This document shows positions 6,735 through 13,996 of a stretch of DNA of 14,061 nucleotides, one piece after another. Source of the DNA: CAZIWJ01 sp964542855 (GTDB lineage Bacteria; Bacteroidota; Bacteroidia; Cytophagales; Cyclobacteriaceae); NCBI GenBank assembly GCA_964542855.1, contig CAZIWJ010000071.1, positions 1-14,061 of the forward strand, in the 5' to 3' direction. The notes beneath the pieces were generated by a model, which saw nothing but the letters and a program-made list of their open reading frames with translations, was not told the DNA's origin and did not search any database. Made by a program: the position numbers and the translations under genes. Within the stretch, counting starts at the first letter, position 1. Every line of letters begins with the position of its first letter.

Positions 6735-8543
6735 ATGTACAATATTGAGGAGTTAAGCGTCCGGCTGCTTTCTGAACTTAAAGAAATTGCCGAAGAGATT
6801 GGCGTCAAGAATTACAAGCGACTGGCAAAAAGAGATCTTATTTACAAAATACTCGACCACCAGGCTACGCTTCCGGAAGATCAACTGCCAAAAAAGAAAC
6901 CCACCCCCAAAGCCACAGAAACGGATACTTCCCACAGCCCTTCTACACAGGAAAGCACCCCTGGTCAACAAAAGGCATCGAAGCCAAACAATGGCCTTCG
7001 CAAGCGTAAGCCGCGCGTAAAACGCGAAAATGTTACTGCAGAAAATAAAAAGGGCAAAGAAACCGCTAAGCCTGATGATTTAGATAATAGCGTTGGAAAG
7101 CCTGTGGAGAACGAGCCTTCATCTAAAACCCCGGCCCAGTCGTCGGCTGAAGATGAACTGCTGAGTTCGTTTAACATTGAAAAGCAAGAAGGTAGTAAAC
7201 CTAACCCGGAAAAGGAGAAAAAGCCTGCTCCACAGCCTACTAATCAGGTCGAGAAACCGGACACGCCTAATAAACCTGAAGCTGCTCCCCAGGATAAATC
7301 AACGCACGATAAGCCTGGCCGCACTACTGGTGGAAATGGCAGTAATGATAGTAGTAATGAACCGCAGCGCCGAGAGAAGAACCAGCGCCGACAAGAGCAA
7401 CAGGCCATTCAACAGGCGATCAAAGAGTTCGATGGCATGATTGAAAACGAAGGCGTGCTGGAAATTATGCAGGATGGCTACGGCTTTCTCCGCTCTTCCG
7501 ATTATAACTACCTGGCCAGCCCCGACGATATTTACGTTTCCCCTTCTCAGATTAAATTGTTCGGCCTCAAAACCGGCGATTTGGTAAAAGGACAGATTCG
7601 TCCGCCCAAGGAAGGTGAAAAATATTTTGCCCTGCTTCGCGTAGAATCGGTGAATGGAAAAACTACTGAAGAAACACGCGACCGGGTACCTTTTGAATAC
7701 CTTACTCCACTTTTCCCCCAGGAACGACTAAACCTGTCTACCAAAGCAGGGCATTACTCAACCCGAATACTCGACCTGTTCTCGCCCATTGGTAAAGGAC
7801 AGCGGGGAATGATTGTATCACAGCCCAAAAGTGGTAAAACGGTATTGCTGAAAGAACTGGCTAACGCCATTGCTGAGAATCATCCTGACGTTTACCTGAT
7901 TGTACTGCTCATCGATGAACGCCCGGAAGAAGTTACCGACATGGCGCGCAGCGTGAACGCCGAAGTGGTGGCTTCCACTTTCGACGAACAGGCCGAACGC
8001 CACGTAAAAGTATCTGGTATTGTGCTCGAAAAGGCCAAACGTATGGTAGAAAGCGGTCATGATGTAGTAATTCTGCTCGATTCTATTACCCGCCTGGCAA
8101 GAGCTTACAACACCGTTGTTCCTTCTTCCGGTAAAATCCTTTCCGGGGGTGTGGATGCCAACGCCCTGCATAAACCCAAGCGTTTCTTCGGTGCCGCCCG
8201 TAATGTAGAAAACGGAGGCTCGTTAACCATTATTGCTACCGCCCTCATCGAAACCGGATCCAAAATGGACGAAGTGATTTTCGAGGAATTCAAAGGTACT
8301 GGTAACATGGAACTGCAGCTCGATCGTAAGCTGGCCAACCGACGCATTTACCCGGCCCTCGACGTTCCGGCCTCAGGAACCCGTCGCGAGGATCTGCTCA
8401 TGGACAAGGAAGAACTGCAGCGCGTTTGGATTCTCCGCAAGTTCATGAACGATATGAACTCGCAGGAAGCCATTGAATTCCTGCTCGATAAAATGAAAGG
8501 CACCCGTAACAACGAAGAATTCCTGGTGTCGATGAATGGTTAA
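6735..8543 (+). CDS. rho: Transcription termination factor Rho with long disordered insert
   Basis: Hexameric RNA-dependent ATPase/helicase that ends transcription. At 602 residues it is far longer than the 419 of E. coli Rho. The Rho_N helical domain is at about 3-43. A charged, low-complexity insert follows at about 45-230 (Lys, Pro, Glu, Gln, Asn, Ser; no hydrophobic core), and then the cold-shock-like RNA-binding domain at about 232-308 (EGVLEIMQDGYGFLR). The ATPase core has P loop SQPKSGKT (362-369), E395 in LLIDERPEEVTDM, Walker B D449 in VVILLDSITRLARAYN, and the secondary RNA site around 467-530 (GGVDANALHKPKRFFGAARN, EEFKGTGNMEL). All catalytic elements look intact. The ATG at 6735 begins the Rho_N domain directly. 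An intrinsic terminator follows the gene. Comparable inserts are known in Bacteroidota Rho, and in Bacteroides thetaiotaomicron the insert was reported to drive condensate formation. Confidence 0.97.
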   Translation: MYNIEELSVRLLSELKEIAEEIGVKNYKRLAKRDLIYKILDHQATLPEDQLPKKKPTPKATETDTSHSPSTQESTPGQQKASKPNNGLRKRKPRVKRENVTAENKKGKETAKPDDLDNSVGKPVENEPSSKTPAQSSAEDELLSSFNIEKQEGSKPNPEKEKKPAPQPTNQVEKPDTPNKPEAAPQDKSTHDKPGRTTGGNGSNDSSNEPQRREKNQRRQEQQAIQQAIKEFDGMIENEGVLEIMQDGYGFLRSSDYNYLASPDDIYVSPSQIKLFGLKTGDLVKGQIRPPKEGEKYFALLRVESVNGKTTEETRDRVPFEYLTPLFPQERLNLSTKAGHYSTRILDLFSPIGKGQRGMIVSQPKSGKTVLLKELANAIAENHPDVYLIVLLIDERPEEVTDMARSVNAEVVASTFDEQAERHVKVSGIVLEKAKRMVESGHDVVILLDSITRLARAYNTVVPSSGKILSGGVDANALHKPKRFFGAARNVENGGSLTIIATALIETGSKMDEVIFEEFKGTGNMELQLDRKLANRRIYPALDVPASGTRREDLLMDKEELQRVWILRKFMNDMNSQEAIEFLLDKMKGTRNNEEFLVSMNG

Positions 8544-8557
8544 CGCAGGAAGGGTAA

Positions 8558-8583
8558 ATGAAGCGGGTTAATCCCTGCTTCAT
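8558..8583 (+). repeat. Hairpin just downstream of rho
   Basis: ATGAAGC-GGG pairs with CCC-(T bulge)-GCTTCAT around a TTAAT loop (8568-8572), a 10-base-pair stem with one bulge. It starts 15 bases after the rho stop codon and lies 29 bases before the intrinsic terminator, which has the same loop sequence. It may protect the 3' end of the mRNA or act as an auxiliary stop. Confidence 0.6.
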
Positions 8584-8611
8584 CTACATTCTGCAGTGTA
8601 TAATTATATTC

Positions 8612-8635
8612 AGGGGCTTTAATAGCCCCTTTTTT
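8612..8635 (+). terminator. Intrinsic terminator of rho
   Basis: AGGGGCT (8612-8618), loop TTAAT, AGCCCCT (8624-8630), followed directly by a run of T ending at 8635. This is a textbook factor-independent terminator about 70 bases after the rho stop codon. Rho's own transcript is thus ended without Rho. Confidence 0.9.
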
Positions 8636-8761
8636 AGCTTCTTACGAGAATTTACGTTTTTACTGTAAACTCCGGCAATTGCTTTCTCAATTTGGAAGGG
8701 AGGATTAAAAAGCTTGGTCTTCTACTAACAAATTATCACATCATGCCGGGTTATTTCTTAT

Positions 8762-8804
8762 TTACCAAACTTATTACTACATGTCCTGCGTTACTACATG
8801 GTAA
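8762..8804. repeat. Direct and inverted repeats upstream of lepA
   Basis: TTACTACATG occurs twice, at 8774-8783 and 8791-8800, with a 17-base period. The pair is framed by inverted arms TTACCA (8762-8767) and TGGTAA (8799-8804). The block ends 21 bases before the lepA ATG, so it should lie in the lepA leader or promoter. It could be an operator or chance; no Bacteroidota promoter is obvious nearby. Confidence 0.4.
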
Positions 8805-8825
8805 GCGACAAGAACCTGCTGGATA

Positions 8826-10613
8826 ATGAAAAACGTTAGAAATTTCTGCATCATTGCTCACATTGATCACGGGAAAAGTACCCTGGCCGACCGCCTGCTC
8901 GAATCGACCGATAGTATTACGGAACGGGAACGGAAAGACCAGTTGCTCGACGATATGGACCTGGAGCGTGAACGAGGCATCACTATTAAGAGTCATGCCA
9001 TCCAGATGGATTATACCTACCAGGGTGAACAGTATGTACTCAACCTTATCGACACTCCGGGCCATGTAGACTTTTCCTACGAGGTATCCCGATCTATTGC
9101 CGCCTGTGAAGGAGCCCTCCTGATTGTAGATGCAGCCCAGGGTATTGAAGCCCAGACCATATCTAACCTCTACCTGGCCATTGATCACGACCTGGAAATT
9201 ATCCCGGTACTGAATAAAATCGATCTGCCCGGTGCCATGCCAGAAGAAGTTACTGAGCAAATTGTAGACCTTATCGGCTGCAAACCGGAAGATGTTATTC
9301 GTGCCAGTGCTAAAGAGGGAATTGGTATTGATGAGATCCTGGCTGCAATTGTAAATCGTGTTCCCCATCCTGAAGGCGACGAAAATGAGCCGTTGCAAGC
9401 CATGATCTTCGACTCAGTATTTAATCCGTATCGTGGTGTTGAAGTATATTTCCGGGTGTTCAACGGAAAAATTAAGAAAGGCGAAAAAGTAAAGTTTGTA
9501 AATACCGGGCGCGAATACGGTGCCGACGAAATCGGGGTGCTGAGAATTAAGCAAGATGCCCGCAATGAGGTGAAGGCCGGTAACGTGGGTTACCTGATTT
9601 CAGGTATTAAGGTAGCTAAAGAAGTAAAGGTGGGTGATACCATTACCAGCGTTGAAAGGCCAGGTAAAGCAGTGCGTGGCTTTGAAGACGTAAAGCCAAT
9701 GGTTTTTGCCGGTATCTACCCGGTAGAAACTTCCGACTACGAGGAACTCCGGGCTTCGATGGAGAAACTACAACTGAACGATGCCTCACTGGTATGGGAA
9801 CCGGAAACCTCGGCTGCCCTTGGGTTTGGTTTCCGTTGCGGCTTCCTGGGTATGCTACACATGGAAATTGTGCAGGAACGCCTGGAACGTGAATTCGACA
9901 TGTCGGTTATTACTACCGTGCCTTCGGTTCGCTACTACGCTTACATGAAAGAAGAAGACATGCGGATGATCAGTGCCCCGTCTGAAATGCCGGAGCCAAA
10001 CATGGTCGACCGTATTGAGGAACCCTTCATTTCCTCGCAAATTATTACGAAAGCCGATTACGTAGGTGGGGTAATAGAGCTTTGCATGGAAAAGCGCGGC
10101 ATCATTAAAAATCAGGTATACCTTACTCACGACCGGGTGGAACTTACCTTTGAACTGCCGCTTACTGAAATTGTGTTCGACTTCTTTGACCGTCTCAAAA
10201 CCATTTCCCGCGGATACGCCTCGCTCGACTACGAGGTGATCGGTTACCGCGCTTCCAACATGGTGAAACTGGATATTATGCTAAACGGGGAAAAAGTCGA
10301 TGCCCTGTCGGCTATCGTACACCGCGATAAAGCCTACGAATGGGGTAAAAAGCTTTGTGAAAAGCTAAAAGAATTACTGCCACGCCAGCAGTTCGAAATT
10401 GCCATCCAGGCAGCGATCGGAACTAAAGTAATTGCCCGCGAAACGGTGAAAGCTTTGCGTAAAAACGTAATTGCCAAATGCTACGGTGGCGATATAAGCC
10501 GTAAGCGAAAGCTGCTGGAAAAGCAGAAGGCCGGTAAAAAGCGTATGCGCCAGGTGGGTAAGGTAGAAATTCCGCAGGAAGCTTTTATGGCGGTTCTCAA
10601 ACTGGATAACTGA
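8826..10613 (+). CDS. lepA: Elongation factor 4 (LepA GTPase)
   Basis: Ribosome-associated translational GTPase related to EF-G, implicated in translation under stress and in ribosome assembly. The 595 residues agree with the family length of about 600. The G domain shows G1 AHIDHGKST (11-19), G2 RGITI (50-54), G3 DTPGH (76-80, with the catalytic His80), G4 NKID (130-133) and G5 SAK (161-163). The EF-G-like domains II, III and V follow. The LepA-specific C-terminal domain ends in the highly conserved stretch from YGGDISRKRKLLEKQK to VGKVEIPQEAFMAVL. The ATG at 8826 gives the standard N-terminus (MKNVRNFCIIAHIDHGKST); upstream GGATA is at most a weak ribosome site. It is a separate unit, flanked by the rho terminator and its own terminator. 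Confidence 0.97.
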   Translation: MKNVRNFCIIAHIDHGKSTLADRLLESTDSITERERKDQLLDDMDLERERGITIKSHAIQMDYTYQGEQYVLNLIDTPGHVDFSYEVSRSIAACEGALLIVDAAQGIEAQTISNLYLAIDHDLEIIPVLNKIDLPGAMPEEVTEQIVDLIGCKPEDVIRASAKEGIGIDEILAAIVNRVPHPEGDENEPLQAMIFDSVFNPYRGVEVYFRVFNGKIKKGEKVKFVNTGREYGADEIGVLRIKQDARNEVKAGNVGYLISGIKVAKEVKVGDTITSVERPGKAVRGFEDVKPMVFAGIYPVETSDYEELRASMEKLQLNDASLVWEPETSAALGFGFRCGFLGMLHMEIVQERLEREFDMSVITTVPSVRYYAYMKEEDMRMISAPSEMPEPNMVDRIEEPFISSQIITKADYVGGVIELCMEKRGIIKNQVYLTHDRVELTFELPLTEIVFDFFDRLKTISRGYASLDYEVIGYRASNMVKLDIMLNGEKVDALSAIVHRDKAYEWGKKLCEKLKELLPRQQFEIAIQAAIGTKVIARETVKALRKNVIAKCYGGDISRKRKLLEKQKAGKKRMRQVGKVEIPQEAFMAVLKLDN

Positions 10614-10628
10614 TACCCGACCGAACCA

Positions 10629-10660
10629 ACGCACGTGGCTCCCGTTACGTGCGTATTTTT
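10629..10660 (+). terminator. Intrinsic terminator of lepA
   Basis: ACGCACGT (10629-10636) pairs perfectly with ACGTGCGT (10647-10654) across a 10-base loop. ATTTTT follows immediately. It begins 16 bases after the lepA stop codon. Confidence 0.85.
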
Positions 10661-10731
10661 CTCGATAACGTAAAATTGCAACCGGTAATGCTCATACTCA
10701 GGGAATGCATGCAGGCGTACCGCAAAACTTT

Positions 10732-10778
10732 ACTGGTTTTAATGACATTATGCCAACAAACCTGTAATTTTAACCAGT
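10732..10778. promoter_or_regulatory. Candidate -7 box and flanking inverted repeat upstream of folD
   Basis: TAATTTTA at 10765-10772 matches the Bacteroidota -7 box TAnnTTTG except for the last base. It would put transcription start roughly 25 bases before the folD ATG. No good TTTG is at the expected distance. The box lies between inverted arms ACTGGTT (10732-10738) and AACCAGT (10772-10778), which could be an operator. Confidence 0.3.
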
Positions 10779-10800
10779 TACCGAGTTAAAACAAATCTCC

Positions 10801-11682
10801 ATGCCTACACTCATCGACGGAAAAGCCACTGCCCAGCAAATAAAGGCTGAACTGAAAAAGGAAGTAGACCAGTTAAAAGCGCAGGGGAAACGACCACCTC
10901 ATCTCGCTGCCATTTTAGTAGGAGATGATCCGGCCAGCCACGTGTATGTAAAAAATAAGGTGAAGTATTGTAACGAAGTGGGCTACGGATCAACCCTGGT
11001 GCAGGAAGGTGCCGACATTAGTGAAGAAAAACTGTTTCAGCAAATCAGGGCCATTAACGAAAATCCGGAAATCGATGGGCTCATTGTGCAGCAACCCCTG
11101 CCCGGGCACATTAATGTGGAAAAAGTAGTGGAAGCCATCCGCCCGGAAAAAGATGTAGACGGGTTTCACCCCATCAACATCGGACGGCTTGCCAAAAACC
11201 TCCCCTCTTACGTCGCCGCCACTCCTTTTGGTATCATGCAGTTGCTGGAGCGGTACAACGTACCTACCGAAGGCAGGCACTGCGTGGTGATCGGGCGAAG
11301 CGATATTGTGGGCACCCCCATGAGCTTACTGCTAAGCCGTAAGGCCAATCCTGGCAATGCCACGGTAACCCTGTGCCACAGCCGAACGAATGATATTGCT
11401 TCCTACACCCGGCAGGCTGATATTATTATTGCTGCCATCGGGAAGACTGAATTCCTTACCGCCGACATGGTTAAGCAGGGCGTTAGCGTAATTGATGTGG
11501 GCATGAATCGCGTGGAAGATGCTTCTAAAAAAAGAGGTTATGCCCTGAAAGGCGACGTAAAATTCGATGAAGTAGCCGAAAAAGCCGATTTTATCACCCC
11601 GGTTCCCGGCGGCGTAGGCCCCATGACGGTTGCATCGTTAATGTACAATACGCTGCTTTCGGCTAAAGGGGAAATTTATTAA
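10801..11682 (+). CDS. folD: Bifunctional methylenetetrahydrofolate dehydrogenase/cyclohydrolase
   Basis: Cytosolic enzyme that interconverts 5,10-methylene-THF, 5,10-methenyl-THF and 10-formyl-THF using NADP(H), supplying one-carbon units for purines and formyl-Met-tRNA. The 293 residues match family length. The substrate-site Tyr49-x3-Lys53 is in HVYVKNK. GLIVQQPLPGH (93-103) and D120 in PEKDVDGFHPINIG are present. The Rossmann-like nucleotide domain has VIGRSDIVGTPMS (163-175), VTLCHSRT (189-196) and ADIIIAAIG (206-214), and the C-terminal signature is TPVPGGVGPMTVASL (266-280). All catalytic residues of both activities are visible. The ATG at 10801 starts the usual MPTLIDGK N-terminus. 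No strong terminator follows; a GCCGG/CCGGC dyad lies about 60 bases downstream. Confidence 0.97.
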   Translation: MPTLIDGKATAQQIKAELKKEVDQLKAQGKRPPHLAAILVGDDPASHVYVKNKVKYCNEVGYGSTLVQEGADISEEKLFQQIRAINENPEIDGLIVQQPLPGHINVEKVVEAIRPEKDVDGFHPINIGRLAKNLPSYVAATPFGIMQLLERYNVPTEGRHCVVIGRSDIVGTPMSLLLSRKANPGNATVTLCHSRTNDIASYTRQADIIIAAIGKTEFLTADMVKQGVSVIDVGMNRVEDASKKRGYALKGDVKFDEVAEKADFITPVPGGVGPMTVASLMYNTLLSAKGEIY

Positions 11683-12104
11683 AATACCGGCCTCGGAACA
11701 GTGCCAATACCACAGATTGCTTCTCTGTTTGAGGTTATTCGGGAAAATCGCCGGCATTTTTAGCCCGGCACTTAATCATTAACGTCGCTATGCTACTACC
11801 CGGTACAGCATAGATTTACCGATTCCTGTTCATAAGTAAACGAAAAGCCTGGCCATCAAATTAGCCATTCCTACTGCTTTAGAGGTGCTCCCTTTTTCGA
11901 TTTCCACATAACTGCATCGGCAACAGAATTTAAATCAGGCCGAGGTTCGCTCCTACAATATTACCGAATAAACGCGCACGATTTTTAAGCATAGAATAAC
12001 GAAATAATTAGGCCAGTGCGTAATCGTACCCTTACAATCGATTCGGCTTGCCGTGATAGACGTAAAGATAAAATAGGTTAACCTTTCCTGAAGAGGTGCA
12101 GCTG
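11683..12104. other. Non-coding interval between folD and the DJ-1-like gene
   Basis: The 422 bases hold no gene I can support. The flanking genes converge here. Visible items are a GCCGG/CCGGC dyad with a T-rich loop at about 11750-11770, a hairpin TATGCT/AGCATA (11789-11794 with 11807-11812, inner TAC/GTA pairing), and the palindrome AGGTTAACCT at 12075-12084 followed on the minus strand by T-rich DNA, a weak candidate for the end of the DJ-1-like transcript. On the minus strand, three short open stretches of 20-35 codons in different frames (about 11830-11992) run consecutively and could be a decayed gene, but this is within chance. Confidence 0.5.
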
Positions 12105-12797
12105 CTACCGGGCAACGAAATTGTCGTTGTCCTTATCTTCCGTCCAGTTGTATTCTATATTCTTCGCTACTTTTCTGGCAAATTCCAGTCCGTGCCTGTC
12201 GGCTAAAAAACCTAACGCCATATCCATGCCGGCACTCACCCCGGAAGAAGTGTAGTATTTTCCATCAACCTTCCACCTTGCCCGTTCATCCCAGTTTACC
12301 TTTTCGTTCTGTGAAGTTACCCAGGAGAACGCCCTTTTATTAGAAGTAGCTTGCCTACCGTTTAGCAGCCCTGATTTAGCAAGAACGGCACTTCCGGTGC
12401 AAACCGTAAGAACATAATCACTGCTTAGCGACAGGTCTTTAATTTTACTGATAAACACCTCGTTATCAACCTCTTTTCTGGTTCCTAACCCACCCGGAAT
12501 GAGGATAATCCCGGGTTTTTCGCTAATAGTTTCCAGTTTTTCAGTCATTATCGGTACACCGTGGCGATTAGAAATAACCCCACCTTCCAGCGAGTAAAAT
12601 TTAAGGGAATACAAGTTTGTAAGCCGGCCGAAAATTTCAGCCGGACCGAAAACATCCAGGGTTTCGTAGTCATCGAACATGATGAAGGCAACTTCGGTTG
12701 GGGGATTCTGAAAAGCGTTTTTATCCTGCCCCTGGGCACTTACACGGGTTATGGTTATTAACATAAACAGGAAGGCTACTAATTTTTTCATATTCAT
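12105..12797 (-). CDS. Exported DJ-1/PfpI-family protein
   Basis: The 230-residue product has a Sec signal peptide (MNMKK, hydrophobic core, probable cleavage after VSA at residue 21), so this member of a mostly cytosolic superfamily should act in the periplasm. The DJ-1/PfpI fold covers about 35-215. The nucleophile elbow is VLTVCTGSAVLAKSGLL with C133-T134. D48 in ETLDVFGPAEIFG and the PGGLGT segment (101-106) align with the arrangement of isonitrile hydratases and of the N-terminal domain of GATase1-type AraC regulators. No DNA-binding domain follows. Activity could be hydratase, amidase or glyoxalase-like; the sequence does not decide. The ATG at 12797 follows a purine-rich GAAGAAAA. It is divergent from queE and convergent with folD. 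Three sampled 60-base lines are about 43% GC, lower than about 54% in sampled folD lines. Confidence 0.85.
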   Translation of the reverse strand: MNMKKLVAFLFMLITITRVSAQGQDKNAFQNPPTEVAFIMFDDYETLDVFGPAEIFGRLTNLYSLKFYSLEGGVISNRHGVPIMTEKLETISEKPGIILIPGGLGTRKEVDNEVFISKIKDLSLSSDYVLTVCTGSAVLAKSGLLNGRQATSNKRAFSWVTSQNEKVNWDERARWKVDGKYYTSSGVSAGMDMALGFLADRHGLEFARKVAKNIEYNWTEDKDNDNFVAR

Positions 12798-12978
12798 TTT
12801 TCTTCAGTTCTGGTTGGTTAATTGGGTTCGATCTGTTTACGAGTAATGTAAAATACAACCAATAGCCTGAATTAACACGGTGAATGCCACAGCTTTTGCT
12901 ATCCTGGTCTAAACTGCACCGTTGGGGAAACATTCAGCACCATAAAGGTTGTTAAGTACCAAGTAATACATTATAACG

Positions 12979-13005
12979 TTGTATTCGTATATGTTTGTAA
13001 TTTTG
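12979..13005 (+). promoter_or_regulatory. Candidate promoter for queE
   Basis: TAATTTTG at 12998-13005 is a perfect match to the Bacteroidota -7 box TAnnTTTG. The nearest TTG (12979-12981) is only 16 bases upstream, shorter than the usual 19-21, so the -33 part is poor. Transcription would start near 13012, about 20 bases before the GTG at 13035, which supports that start. Confidence 0.4.
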
Positions 13006-13034
13006 TTATCCGAACCAAATACCCTAGTTACGCT

Positions 13035-13679
13035 GTGAATTCTACTACTTCTACAAATCCTGCCCATACTGGTTACCTTAAACAAGCTTACCCCGTTATG
13101 GAGGCCTTTTATACCATACAGGGGGAAGGTGCTTTTACCGGACAGGCTGCCTACTTCATCCGCCTCGGCGGTTGTGATGTAGGCTGTGTGTGGTGCGACG
13201 TGAAAGAATCGTGGAATGCTGATAACCATCCCCGTTATTCAATAGAAGAAATTGTAAGCGAGGCAGTACGTTACCCAGCCCGGCTGGCCGTTATTACCGG
13301 GGGTGAACCGGCCATGCACGACCTAACGGCCCTTTGCAAGGCTCTACACGAAAAAGGGTTTACCATTAACATTGAAACATCCGGTGCACATCCTTTAACG
13401 GGAGAGCTGGATTGGGTGTGCTTTTCCCCTAAAAAATTCAAGCAGCCCCTGCCCGAAGTGTGTGCACAGGCTCATGAACTGAAGGTAGTGGTTTATAATA
13501 AAAGCGACTTTGCCTGGGCTGAATCGTTTGCTGAAAAGGTAGGCGAACATTGCAAGCTGTTCCTTCAACCTGAATGGAGCAAGGCCGACGAGATGGCTCC
13601 CCTCATCGTAAACTACGTAAAAGAAAACCCCCGGTGGCAAATTTCCCTGCAAACCCACAAGTACTTGGATGTGCCCTAG
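13035..13679 (+). CDS. queE: 7-carboxy-7-deazaguanine synthase (radical SAM)
   Basis: Converts 6-carboxy-5,6,7,8-tetrahydropterin to 7-carboxy-7-deazaguanine, the ring-contraction step on the way to preQ0 and queuosine in tRNA. The 214-residue frame has FYTIQGEGAFTGQAAYFIRL (25-44) and the radical-SAM cluster motif C47-x3-C51-x2-C54 in GGCDVGCVWCDVKESW. It also has TGGEP (88-92, SAM binding), ETSG (114-117) and the family C-terminus LQTHKYLDVP. The first codon is GTG at 13035; an in-frame ATG at 13098 would start at residue 22 (MEAFYTIQGEG). The upstream start is preferred because Bacteroidota homologues usually carry a few residues such as YPVME before the MEAF-like segment, and because the -7 box sits just upstream. 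No other queuosine gene is in the window, so it probably works with unlinked queC/queD. Confidence 0.95.
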   Translation: MNSTTSTNPAHTGYLKQAYPVMEAFYTIQGEGAFTGQAAYFIRLGGCDVGCVWCDVKESWNADNHPRYSIEEIVSEAVRYPARLAVITGGEPAMHDLTALCKALHEKGFTINIETSGAHPLTGELDWVCFSPKKFKQPLPEVCAQAHELKVVVYNKSDFAWAESFAEKVGEHCKLFLQPEWSKADEMAPLIVNYVKENPRWQISLQTHKYLDVP

Positions 13680-13996
13680 TATTCTTATCCTTACAATATC
13701 ACAATTACACTACAAAGGTAGTTTGTCGTTGATGAATCTGACCTTTAGCTTAATACCGATCAGGGAAAGTACTCTTTACCGGGAGAACACTGGCTACAGC
13801 CTTTTCCCTTTGTTGTATCATGGAATCGGGATGAACACTCCAGAAAAGCGCGTGGCCCGGGTTAATAGTTTTTCTTTTGCTATTCGGGAGCAAGTTTAAA
13901 AATGCAATTGCCAGGAATTTGGTGATGTACAGTACGACTGAGTGAAGGATTTTTATGATTCCTGGTGTAAAAGCGGTTAAAAAATTTCAGTAGTTT
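13680..13996. other. Non-coding interval between queE and a convergent partial gene
   Basis: About 317 bases with no gene I can support; a 76-codon frame starting inside queE has no recognisable features. Inverted arms are CCAGGAAT/ATTCCTGG (13911-13918 with 13958-13965), AGGGAAA/TTTCCCT (in about 13769-13810) and AAAGGT/ACCTTT (in about 13714-13746). CCCGGGTTAA at 13856-13865 resembles elements elsewhere in the window. No classic terminator is seen for either convergent gene. Confidence 0.5.

Noticed and set aside
8751..9398. A 215-codon minus-strand frame opposite the lepA 5' half.
   Set aside because: It lies over the strongly conserved lepA GTPase domain and shows no protein features of its own.
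13035..13679. queE as part of a 7-deazaguanine DNA-modification (dpd-like) island.
   Set aside because: No dpd, nuclease or helicase genes are nearby; the context is ordinary queuosine biosynthesis.
13669..13899. A 76-codon frame starting inside queE and running downstream.
   Set aside because: No recognisable motif, no ribosome site, and it overlaps the end of queE in another frame; its length is not remarkable in non-coding DNA.
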